Shown: one piece after another, positions 45,342 to 52,972 of the stretch
Layout of the letters: each line of letters begins with the position of its first letter
Numbering within the stretch: the stretch's first letter is position 1
Assembly: GCA_965202675.1 (NCBI GenBank)
Contig: OZ241842.1
Span: 2,356,001-2,420,000, forward strand
DNA length: 64,000 bases
DNA from: CATQHD01 sp965202675
GTDB taxonomy: Bacteria; Actinomycetota; Acidimicrobiia; Spongiisociales; Spongiisociaceae
Direction of reading: 5' to 3'
Position numbers and translations under genes: made by a program
The notes under the pieces: model-generated
What the model was told of the DNA's origin: nothing
The model's input: only the letters and a program-made list of their open reading frames with translations
The model's database searches: none

Positions 45342-45851
45342 ATGGGCCGGCAGCCCAACATCGAGCTGGGCGCCGCCGAGCTTCCGACGCCGGAGCCGGA
45401 ACGGGCGGCCGAGCGCCGGTGGACCCCCGCCCGCCCCGGCGAGATCACCTCTCCGGCCGACATGCCGTCGGGGGGTTCCTTCGGACGCCCCGGCCCCGAC
45501 ACCGGATGGGCGCTGAGGATGATCCGAGCCGCCTCCTTCGACCGGGGCCGGCGGCCCCGCGATCTGGAAAAGCTGCTGTGCGCCCTGGTGGGGGCCAGGG
45601 CTTCCCACGCCCGCCGGGGTCCGGCCCGCCAGGACGTGGAGGCGGCTCTTTCTCTGGTAGGTCTGCACGAAGAGCAGTCGGAGCAGCTGCCGGAGGGTCT
45701 GGCCGAGCTGCGGGAGGGTTGGCTGGATGCGGTATCCCACGATCCGTGGCCGGGCAGAACGGCTCTGGCCTCCATCCCCGTCGACCTGCTCACCGACGCC
45801 CCCGAAAGGGTGCGCGCCCGCCTCCGGTCCGAGGTTCCCCTAGATGGGTAG
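45342..45851 (+). CDS. Hypothetical protein, 169 aa
   Basis: It starts MGRQPNIELGAAELPTPEPE; the first 60 residues are Pro/Gly-rich and look disordered, the rest (ALRMIRAASFDRGRRPRDLE, ASHARRGPARQDVEAALSLVG) is helical. No motif is recognised. It lies between ilvE and the FAH-family gene on the same strand. An alternative frame over the same DNA is less protein-like, so this one is favoured. Confidence 0.6.
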   Translation: MGRQPNIELGAAELPTPEPERAAERRWTPARPGEITSPADMPSGGSFGRPGPDTGWALRMIRAASFDRGRRPRDLEKLLCALVGARASHARRGPARQDVEAALSLVGLHEEQSEQLPEGLAELREGWLDAVSHDPWPGRTALASIPVDLLTDAPERVRARLRSEVPLDG

Positions 45852-45970
45852 TTCCAAGCGATGAGGGCGGGTTGTTCCCCGCGCCCCCGGTCGACATACA
45901 GGTCTGCGGCGGCCGCTCCCCGGAACTGCCCGCCCGGCCGGTCGAGCCGTCAGGCCGGGGGGACGGCTCG

Positions 45971-46732
45971 GTGAAGATCGTCCGCATGCAGACCGAGGAG
46001 GGCATCCGCTATGGAGGGGTGGAGCCGGAGGGCGTCCGCGTCCATCAGGGGTCGCCCTTCGTGGCCTGGGAACCCACCGAGGTGCTGCTCGACTTCGAGC
46101 AGATACGGTTGCTGTCGCCGGTGTTTCCCACCAAGGTGGTGGGGGTGGGGGTCAACTACGCCTCGGGTGCGGCGGAGGCGGAACGGCCCCCGCCCCGGAC
46201 GCCGATCCTGTTCATGAAGCCGTCCACCGCCGTGGTCGGGCCGGGCAAGCCGATCGTCCTGCCTGCCCAATCGGAGGAAGTTCATCACCGGGCCGGTCTG
46301 GCGGTGGTGATGGGCAAGGTGGCCCGCCGCGCCTCCGCCGAGGAAGCCCTGGGATTGGTGCTGGGCTACACGGCCTGCAACGACGTAACCGCCCGCGACC
46401 TCGAGCGCCGGGACGGGCAGTGGGCGAGGGCCAAGAGCTTCGACACCTTCTGCCCGCTGGGGCCGGCCATCGAGACCGAGTACGACCCCCGCGACGATTT
46501 CGCCCTCGAGTGCCGGGTGAACGGCGAGGCGCGGCAGGGGGCTTCCATCAACGATATGATCTTCGGGGCGGCCGAGCTGATTGCCTTCGTCAGCTCGGTC
46601 ATGACGCTGTTGCCCGGTGATGTGATCCTGACCGGCACGCCTTCCGGCGCCGGGCCGATCCGGGACGGCGACCAGGTGGAGGTGAACCTTGAAGGGGTGG
46701 GAACCCTGTCCAATCCGGTGAGGGCCCGATGA
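45971..46732 (+). CDS. Fumarylacetoacetate hydrolase family protein, metal ligands altered
   Basis: The fold is clear: PTKVVGVGVNYASGAAE, ILFMKPSTAVVGPG, GYTACNDVTARDLERRDGQW, AKSFDTFCPLGP and GDVILTGTPSGAGPI. In active members a stretch like HHELEL carries two metal-binding glutamates; here it reads HHRAGL, so both are lost, although the later Asp in NDVTARD remains. The His usually seen after NYA is also absent. The 253-residue protein may therefore be inactive or use another chemistry. The GTG start is at 45971; its end overlaps gltX by 4 nt. Confidence 0.82.
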   Translation: MKIVRMQTEEGIRYGGVEPEGVRVHQGSPFVAWEPTEVLLDFEQIRLLSPVFPTKVVGVGVNYASGAAEAERPPPRTPILFMKPSTAVVGPGKPIVLPAQSEEVHHRAGLAVVMGKVARRASAEEALGLVLGYTACNDVTARDLERRDGQWARAKSFDTFCPLGPAIETEYDPRDDFALECRVNGEARQGASINDMIFGAAELIAFVSSVMTLLPGDVILTGTPSGAGPIRDGDQVEVNLEGVGTLSNPVRAR

Positions 46733-48288
46733 GCCCCGCCGCCGGCCCGCCCGGCCCGGTCCGGCTCCGGATCGCCCCGTCGCCCACCGGCTATCTCCAT
46801 ATAGGAAACGTGCGGGCGGCCCTTTTCAACTGGCTGTACGCCCGCCGCCATGGCGGAGTGTTCATCGTCCGCATCGACGACACCGACCGCGCCCGGTCGG
46901 ATGACCGCTTGATCGACGACATCATCAAAGGGTTCCGCTGGCTGGGCCTTGACTGGGACGAAGGGATCGAGGTGGGCGGCCCGCACGGAACCTACCGGCA
47001 GTCGGATCGGTTCGACCGCTACCGGGGGGCGGCGGAGAGCCTGTTGGAGAGCGGACGGGCCTATTACGACTTCCGGTCGGCGGAGGAGCTGGACGGGTTG
47101 CGAAGGCGGGCCCAGGCGGAGCGCAAGCCCCCCGGCTATTACATCCGCCGTCCGCCCGACGCCGACCCCGAGGCGGGGCGCCGCCGTGCGGCCGCCGGGG
47201 AGAAGGGGGTGATCCGTTTCTCGCCGCCGGGCCGGGCGGTGGAGTTCACCGATCTCGTCCGGGGGAAGGTGCGGTTCGAGCCGGACGCCATCGACGATTT
47301 CGTGATGCTGCGCTCGGACGGTACGCCCACCTACCACCTGGCCTCGACGGTGGATGACATCGACTACCGGATCACCCACGTGGCGCGGGGCGAGGACCTG
47401 CTTTCCTCCACGCCCAAGCACATTCTGCTGACCGAAGCGCTGGGTGCCGAATGGCCCGTCTACGCCCACCTGCCCCTGCTGTTCGGCCCGGACGGTCGGA
47501 AGCTGTCCAAACGCCACGGCGACACCTCCCTGCGCGCCTACCGGGAGGGGGGTTACCTGCCTTCGGCGGTGTTCAACTACATGAGCCTGCTGGGCTGGTC
47601 GCTCAACTCCGACAACGAGATCTTCGGGCGGGAAGAGGCGGTGTCGGCCTTCGACCTGTCCGATGTCCAGAAAAGCCCGGCGGTGTTCGACGCCGAGAAG
47701 CTGACCTGGATGAACGGGGTGTACATGCGGGCCATGCCCTCCGGGGAGTTCCTGGACATCGCGGTCGGTTGCGTCGAGCAGAATCTGGAGCGCCCCCTCG
47801 ACGAGGGCGAGCGCCGCCGCCTGGTCGACTTGGCGCCACTGATACAGGAGCGGGTCAAGCTGACCACCGAGATAGGCCCGGCCGCCCGTTTCCTGTTTAC
47901 CGACGTCACCTACGACGAGAAGGCCTGGCGCAAAGTCATGAAAGGCGACGCCGGGCGGGCCCTGGCCGCTGCGCGGAAGGCGCTGGAAGGAATCGGTGAT
48001 TGGAACGTCGCCGAGGTTGAAAAGGCGTTGCGGGGCGTGCTGGAGGCCGAAAACCTGAGCGCCCGCAAGGGCCTGCAGCCGATCAGGGTGGCAGCGACCG
48101 GTTCCAACATCTCCCCGCCCCTGTTCGAGAGTCTGGCCGCCCTTCCCCGCAACGAGGCGCTCAGCAGGATGGCCGCGGCAGGGAAGGCGGTTTCCGACGC
48201 TTTGCCCAGCGACAAGGCGGTTAGCAGGATGGCCGAGGTGCTTCGCAAGGGGGCCGCCGCCTTGGATCGCATGGAGCGCCTCGGCTGA
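46729..48288 (+). CDS. gltX: Glutamyl-tRNA synthetase
   Basis: GluRS (519 aa) charges tRNA(Glu) and, in organisms with GatCAB and no GlnRS, also tRNA(Gln). RLRIAPSPTGYLHIGNVRAAL contains the HIGH-type motif and DGRKLSKRHGDTSLRAYREG the KMSKS-type loop. RIDDTDRARSD and THVARGEDLLSSTPKHI are further conserved parts. The C-terminal anticodon-binding helical domain is present. The ATG overlaps the preceding stop. Confidence 0.96.
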   Translation: MSPAAGPPGPVRLRIAPSPTGYLHIGNVRAALFNWLYARRHGGVFIVRIDDTDRARSDDRLIDDIIKGFRWLGLDWDEGIEVGGPHGTYRQSDRFDRYRGAAESLLESGRAYYDFRSAEELDGLRRRAQAERKPPGYYIRRPPDADPEAGRRRAAAGEKGVIRFSPPGRAVEFTDLVRGKVRFEPDAIDDFVMLRSDGTPTYHLASTVDDIDYRITHVARGEDLLSSTPKHILLTEALGAEWPVYAHLPLLFGPDGRKLSKRHGDTSLRAYREGGYLPSAVFNYMSLLGWSLNSDNEIFGREEAVSAFDLSDVQKSPAVFDAEKLTWMNGVYMRAMPSGEFLDIAVGCVEQNLERPLDEGERRRLVDLAPLIQERVKLTTEIGPAARFLFTDVTYDEKAWRKVMKGDAGRALAAARKALEGIGDWNVAEVEKALRGVLEAENLSARKGLQPIRVAATGSNISPPLFESLAALPRNEALSRMAAAGKAVSDALPSDKAVSRMAEVLRKGAAALDRMERLG

Positions 48289-48382
48289 GGAAATTCTTGA
48301 TGTACGGACCAGGGGCATGGTCGAAATTTGGGGGCAGGGGGCTCGTTCGGGCAGGACGCGTGAACCGACCGGTGCGGCTGCC

Positions 48383-49648
48383 TCAACTGAGCGCTTCGTC
48401 GAGGGCTTCTATCAGGCGGTCGATTTCTTCTTCGGTGGTGTAGTGGATGAAGGACATCCGCAGGGCGCCCGTCTCGGGGTCGACGCCCATCTCCTCGAGC
48501 AGGCGGGGAGCGTAGAAGTCCCCGACGCCGACCATCATCCTGCGGCGGGTCAGTATCTCCCCCACCTCGGCGGCCGGTCGGCGCAGGGGCATGATCGACA
48601 CGGTGGGGGTGCGCCGGGCGGCGTCGACGGGGCCGAGTACCCGGATGTCATCCCGGCCGGCCAGATACTCCAGCAGGCGGGCCAGCAACCCGGTCTCGCG
48701 GGCGCGGAAAAGGTCGTGGACAGCCCGGCTCCGCGCCGCGGGCGGGGCGTCCGGCGGCCCTCCGTGATGGGCGTACACCTCGTCGAGATAATCGATGATC
48801 CCCGCGCAGGCGGCGACTTGGGCGTGGTCGGGTCCGGCGGGTGTCAGCATATGGCGGGGGTGGCCCTCGTGGAAGTAGTGACCCTGGTTCTCCAGGCGGG
48901 AGGCCAGCTCCCGGCGGACGAACATCACTCCTTGATGGGGGCCCCAGGTCTTGTAGGCGGAGAACAGGTAGACGTCCGCGCCCAGAGCGCCGACATCCGG
49001 CAGCCCGTGAGGCGCGTACGAAACCCCGTCGACCACCGCGGCGGCCCCGACGCTCGCGGCGCGGGCGGCTATCTCGGCCACCGGGTTGACGGCGGCCACC
49101 ACATTGGAGGCGTGAGGGAAGGCCACCAAGCGGGTGCGGTCGTTCAGCAGCCGGTCGAGGTCGTCGAGGTCGAGCATCCCTGTTTCGGGGTGGACCCGCC
49201 ATTCCCGCACCGCGACCCCGGCGGATTCCAGGCGCCTCCACACCCCGGCGTTGGCCTCGTGATCCTGGGTGGAGGCCGCGATCTCGTCTCCCGGGCGCAA
49301 TATCGAGCGGAAGGCCTGGGCGAGCACGTAGGTGTTCTGCGAGGTAGAAGGCCCGAAATGGATCTCGTCCGCTCCTACGCCCAGCCAGTCCGCCATCCGC
49401 TCGTAGGAGTGTTCCATGGCGGCGCCTGCCTCGACGGAGGCGGGAAAGAGGTAGTCGGGCTGGAACTTGAGGCGGCGGTAGAAGTCGGTCAGACGGTCGA
49501 TCACCTGCCGGCAGACGTACGATCCGCCCGCGTTCTCGAAGTGCGCCCATTCCCGCAGCCGCTCGTCCGCGAAGGCGGGGAACCGGCTGCGGATGTACTC
49601 GACATCGAGAGCCTCCAGTGGCTTGCCGGGTTTCATATCGGGCTGCAT
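48383..49648 (-). CDS. Class V aminotransferase, cysteine desulfurase-like (VC1184-type)
   Basis: This PLP protein (421 aa) belongs to the cysteine desulfurase-related class V group. HFENAGGSYVCRQVIDRL, FGPSTSQNTYVLAQAFR, TQDHEANAGVWRRLE and the PLP lysine site VYLFSAYKTWGPHQGVMF are visible. A catalytic cysteine loop as in IscS/SufS is not evident, so desulfurase activity is doubtful. The ATG at 49648 is preferred; another at 49636 is in frame. It is divergent from the antitoxin-like gene. Confidence 0.85.
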   Translation of the reverse strand: MQPDMKPGKPLEALDVEYIRSRFPAFADERLREWAHFENAGGSYVCRQVIDRLTDFYRRLKFQPDYLFPASVEAGAAMEHSYERMADWLGVGADEIHFGPSTSQNTYVLAQAFRSILRPGDEIAASTQDHEANAGVWRRLESAGVAVREWRVHPETGMLDLDDLDRLLNDRTRLVAFPHASNVVAAVNPVAEIAARAASVGAAAVVDGVSYAPHGLPDVGALGADVYLFSAYKTWGPHQGVMFVRRELASRLENQGHYFHEGHPRHMLTPAGPDHAQVAACAGIIDYLDEVYAHHGGPPDAPPAARSRAVHDLFRARETGLLARLLEYLAGRDDIRVLGPVDAARRTPTVSIMPLRRPAAEVGEILTRRRMMVGVGDFYAPRLLEEMGVDPETGALRMSFIHYTTEEEIDRLIEALDEALS

Positions 49649-49769
49649 AGGGCGGGAGTTTGCCAGATCAGGCCGGTAGGCGGTCCGGCCGGGTTCAGAC
49701 AGCGGAGACAAGAGAGGCCCGTGTCCGGCGGCGGTTGCATGTTGTCCACAAATTGTTACGGTAAACCAC

Positions 49770-50000
49770 ATGCCGGAGATGATCCGGATACGGAACGTTC
49801 CCGACGAGGTGCATCGCGAAGTCAAAGCGCGGGCGGCGCGCGCCGGGATGAGCCTTTCGGATTACCTGTTGCGAGAGGTGGAACGGATTGTTTCTCTGCC
49901 GCCGGTGGAGGATGTGCTGGCGCGGATCGCCGCCTTCCCAGAGACGGAGTTGTCCGAATCGCCCGCGGAGGCGGTAAGGGCCATACGTGAAGGCGGGTGA
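49770..50000 (+). CDS. FitA/VapB-type ribbon-helix-helix antitoxin (orphan)
   Basis: The protein (76 aa) starts MPEMIRIRNVPDEVHREVKA and continues ARAARAGMSLSDYLLREVER, the ribbon-helix-helix DNA-binding fold of FitA-like antitoxins. The C-terminal part would neutralise a VapC toxin. TACGGT ends 7 nt before the ATG, again a leaderless layout. The toxin that should follow is reduced to a stub of 11 codons, so this is an orphan or decaying module. Confidence 0.85.
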   Translation: MPEMIRIRNVPDEVHREVKARAARAGMSLSDYLLREVERIVSLPPVEDVLARIAAFPETELSESPAEAVRAIREGG

Positions 50001-50032
50001 TCATCGCCGCCTCCGTTGTGGTGGATCGCTGA
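49997..50032 (+). pseudogene. VapC toxin remnant (first 11 codons only)
   Basis: Immediately overlapping the antitoxin stop, a GTG opens MIIAASVVVDR followed by TGA. ASVVVD matches the conserved PIN-domain start of VapC toxins (DASVVVD). After the stop no further VapC sequence is visible before the convergent gene ends at 50058, so the rest was deleted. Confidence 0.65.
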
Positions 50033-50057
50033 TCCGGCCATGGGGCAGGGCGGGACC

Positions 50058-50471
50058 TCAGGTTCGTTCCAGCACGATGACCGGGATGATCCGTGAGGTC
50101 TTGGCTTCGTACTCGGCGAACATGGGGTAATCCCTTTTCTGGCGGTCCCATATCCGATCCCGCTCTTCGCCTTCGGCGACCCGGGCGTTGACTCGGACCG
50201 TCTTGGTTCCGATCTCTGCCTCGGTCAGCGGGTTCGCCGCCAGGTTGTGGAACCAGTCGGGGTGGGCGTCCGCCCCGGCCTTGGAGGCGAAGACGGCGTA
50301 GCCGCCCTCGAGCTCCTGGTACATGAGGGGGCTGACCCTCCGGACGCCGGTGCGGGCGCCCGTGTGATGGAGCAACAGCAACGGCTTGCCTTCGAACATT
50401 CCCCCCACCCGGCCGCCGTTGGCGCGGAACTCCTTGATTACGGCCCGGTTCCAGTCGTTCGGGTCAGTCAT
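50058..50471 (-). CDS. Deazaflavin-dependent oxidoreductase (nitroreductase/DDN family)
   Basis: The split-beta-barrel protein (137 aa) resembles F420-dependent DDN-type reductases, mainly known from actinobacteria. VIKEFRANGGRVGG, LLLLHHTGARTGVRRVSPLM and FASKAGADAHPDWFHNLAANP are the family signature stretches, and DYPMFAEYEAKTSRIIPVIV its C-terminus. The substrate is unknown; many members reduce quinones or nitro-compounds. F420 use is inferred from the family. Confidence 0.9.
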   Translation of the reverse strand: MTDPNDWNRAVIKEFRANGGRVGGMFEGKPLLLLHHTGARTGVRRVSPLMYQELEGGYAVFASKAGADAHPDWFHNLAANPLTEAEIGTKTVRVNARVAEGEERDRIWDRQKRDYPMFAEYEAKTSRIIPVIVLERT

Positions 50472-50552
50472 AGATTCCTCCTCACCGCCGGGCGCCCGGC
50501 TTCAGGCCGGGAGGATGGCACGTTCTCGGACCTACCAGCAACGGGGAGGGGT

Positions 50553-50574
50553 TGTCACAGTCATTTTGTATAGT
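50553..50574 (+). promoter_or_regulatory. TGTCACAG-N8-TATAGT element upstream of the first mcrB
   Basis: TGTCACAG at 50553-50560 and TATAGT at 50569-50574 with 8 bp between. The same two blocks with identical spacing precede the second and third mcrB. It lies 85 bp before the ATG at 50660. TATAGT looks like a -10 box; TGTCACAG may be an operator or atypical -35. Confidence 0.6.
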
Positions 50575-50659
50575 TCGCCGGCGAATCGGACCGGCGACGG
50601 TACCGGAGTGCTCACAGGGCCGTAGCGGTATGACGGGTTTGGCATCGGGAGGAAAAAAC

Positions 50660-52891
50660 ATGGCGAACGAGACGGGCGCTCACCCGAAGGAGATCAAGTT
50701 TCGCCGGAGGTGGTATGAGGAGCACCGCCGCCGGGCCGAGGCGGATCCGGACTTTGAAGAGATCTCGGGTTGGTTGTCGAGGTTACGCGCCCGCGCCGCC
50801 GAGGTTTTTCCGCTTCGGGACAGACTGGCCGCCGACGGTGACCTGGATCGGTTCCGGAGCGAGCTGCAGGCATGGGCGGCAAATTCCGGGGTCGCAGGGT
50901 TCAAGGGGCCGTCGGGTTCGGGGTTCGTCAATTCGCTCGCAAACCGCACCGATGATCCGGCCGAGCTGGCCCGGTTGCTCGCCGACGGGCTCACCGCGCC
51001 GCGGGACCGCGCGGCCGCACAGTCCAAGATCGGCGCCTTGGTCGAGCATATAGAGCGGGTCAAGGTCGGCTCCCACCCGGCGCCCGGACATGTTCCGTTC
51101 CTGCTGTCGTTTTTTTGGGGAATGGACCAGAGCAGCCGGTGGCCGGTGTTATGGCCGGGTTCCCGTCGTTTCTTGGAGCTGATGACGGGGCAGCCGCTCC
51201 CCGATCCCCCTCGCGAACGTTACCTGCGCTTTGTTGATCTGGCGGCGGAGATTGACGACGATCCGGACCGTTTCTTGGTGACTGCGGACTGGTGGGAGAA
51301 ACGAACTCCCATGTTCCTGCATCGGGTTCTCGTCGATCGCTGCGCCTCGTGGGATTCCGAAGATCCTATCGACGCGCGCTGGGGCAACGCGGACGTGCTG
51401 ATTGCTGCCGCCGAATACCTGGGCCCTGCGTTGGAAAAGGATGTGTCTGACGTTCTAGCTGTCCAAGACCATCAGATCAGGGTTGGGGGTCTTCCCGCCC
51501 GGGGGTGGACCCCCACCTTCCCGAGAGAAGATCTCTGGGTGGACTGGGTGATCAAAGAATACCCGTTTGGCCTCCGGCTATGGATCAACTACCGCGGGGC
51601 GGCTATCGCTGTTTCCCCGTACCAGTGGCGGGGTTGGCGGGGTTGGTTCAACGAAGCCGCCTCCATCTGCAAGGACATATACATAGACGGTTTTCGCATG
51701 ATGGCCGGGCGCTCCTCCCACGGTGAAGATATGGGGTTCTTCGGAAGTGCGGGCAGCTTTGTCTACGGGCGCTGGTACGAACCGGATCAGCTCGCCGGGC
51801 TCGACCTCCGCGCCGAGGTGAAGGAGGCTGCGGCCGCCGCCGAGCCGGTGTTCGAAGCTCTGATCGAAGCCGCCATAATCAGGACTGGAGAGCCTGACCC
51901 CCCAGAACCGCCGGAGCCCGACCCCAACGGGGAAGATCCGATCGGGAAGGCGGCTGAGGATTTGTTGGTGGATCGGTCTTTCTTGGATGACATTGTGGGG
52001 TTGTTGGAGGACAAGGGGCAGGTGATTCTGTATGGGCCGCCGGGGACGGGGAAGACTTTTCTGGCTCGGCGGTTGGCGGCGGCGTTGGCGCCTGATTCGG
52101 CCTATCGGAAGCTGGTGCAGTTCCATCCCTCGACTTCTTATGAGGATTTCTTCGAGGGTTACCGGCCCGAGCAGACCACGGACGGGGGGATCGGCTACCG
52201 GTTGACGCAGGGTCCACTGGCTCGTATGGCCGAGCACGCGTTGGAGCATCCGGACCAGCGGCATGTGATGGTGATCGATGAGATCAACCGGGCGAACCTG
52301 CCCAGGGTGTTGGGCGAGCTGTTGTTCTTGTTCGAGTACCGGGATGAGCGAGCGTCGACTCTGTATCGACCCGATGCGGAGTTCCGGCTTCCTGACTCGA
52401 TTTGGTTTATCGGGACGATGAACACGGCCGACCGGTCGATCGCGTTGGTGGACGCGGCTCTGCGGCGGCGTTTCCATTTTGTGCCGTTCTTTCCTCGTAG
52501 GGGTCCCACCGCGGGGTTGCTCGAGCGTTGGTTGGAGCGGGAGGGCCAGCCTGGGTGGGTGGGGGAGCTGGTGTCGATGGTCAATGATGAGCTGACCGAG
52601 GCGCTGGGCGGTGACCTCCAGCTGGGCGCCTCCCACTTCATGCGGAAGGGCTACCGGGGGGACCCGGGGGCGGACGATGTGGTGCTGCGCCGGATCTGGG
52701 AGTACAACATTGAGCCTTTCATCGAGGATCAGTTCTTCGGCGACGCCCATCAGATCGGCAGGTTCCGCTTCGGGGAGGTGATGGCCCGCTACCGCCGATC
52801 GACCGGAGATGACGACTCGCAGGGTGAGATCGCAGAGGGGCCCGACCAGCCCGGGGATGGAACGGCGGCTCCACCGCGTGATACATCTTGA
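50660..52891 (+). CDS. McrB-type AAA+ GTPase, paralog 1 (743 aa)
   Basis: This would be the motor and recognition subunit of a McrBC-like type IV restriction system. The N-terminal region (residues 10-190, RRRWYEEHRRRAEADPDFEE, NSLANRTDDPAELARLLADG) is shared with paralogs 2 and 3. Residues about 200-430 form a divergent central region ending VYGRWYEPDQLAGLDLRAEV. The AAA+ domain has Walker A GPPGTGKTFLAR near 459, Walker B VMVIDEINRAN with D540-E541, the McrB signature MNTADRSIALVDAALRRRF near 587 and a C-terminal lid. GGGAGGAAAA precedes the ATG. The three paralogs and mcrC lie in one direction. Confidence 0.9.
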   Translation: MANETGAHPKEIKFRRRWYEEHRRRAEADPDFEEISGWLSRLRARAAEVFPLRDRLAADGDLDRFRSELQAWAANSGVAGFKGPSGSGFVNSLANRTDDPAELARLLADGLTAPRDRAAAQSKIGALVEHIERVKVGSHPAPGHVPFLLSFFWGMDQSSRWPVLWPGSRRFLELMTGQPLPDPPRERYLRFVDLAAEIDDDPDRFLVTADWWEKRTPMFLHRVLVDRCASWDSEDPIDARWGNADVLIAAAEYLGPALEKDVSDVLAVQDHQIRVGGLPARGWTPTFPREDLWVDWVIKEYPFGLRLWINYRGAAIAVSPYQWRGWRGWFNEAASICKDIYIDGFRMMAGRSSHGEDMGFFGSAGSFVYGRWYEPDQLAGLDLRAEVKEAAAAAEPVFEALIEAAIIRTGEPDPPEPPEPDPNGEDPIGKAAEDLLVDRSFLDDIVGLLEDKGQVILYGPPGTGKTFLARRLAAALAPDSAYRKLVQFHPSTSYEDFFEGYRPEQTTDGGIGYRLTQGPLARMAEHALEHPDQRHVMVIDEINRANLPRVLGELLFLFEYRDERASTLYRPDAEFRLPDSIWFIGTMNTADRSIALVDAALRRRFHFVPFFPRRGPTAGLLERWLEREGQPGWVGELVSMVNDELTEALGGDLQLGASHFMRKGYRGDPGADDVVLRRIWEYNIEPFIEDQFFGDAHQIGRFRFGEVMARYRRSTGDDDSQGEIAEGPDQPGDGTAAPPRDTS

Positions 52892-52903
52892 GAGTGGCCG
52901 GGC

Positions 52904-52925
52904 TGTCACAGCCCGCCCCTATAGT
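52904..52925 (+). promoter_or_regulatory. TGTCACAG-N8-TATAGT element upstream of the second mcrB
   Basis: TGTCACAG (52904-52911) and TATAGT (52920-52925), 8 bp apart, directly after the first mcrB stop and 47 bp before the next ATG. The block GACxGTATTTGACAxCTGGAGG that follows is also shared with the third gene's leader. Confidence 0.6.
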
Positions 52926-52972
52926 GATGAAGAGGCGCGCGGTGACGGTATTTGACATCTGGAGGAAGCAAG

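Noticed and set aside
46366..48318. Open frame of 650 codons on the minus strand opposite gltX
   Set aside because: It is a shadow of high-GC coding bias in gltX, rich in Gly/Arg/His/Pro with no motif; gltX has both synthetase signatures.
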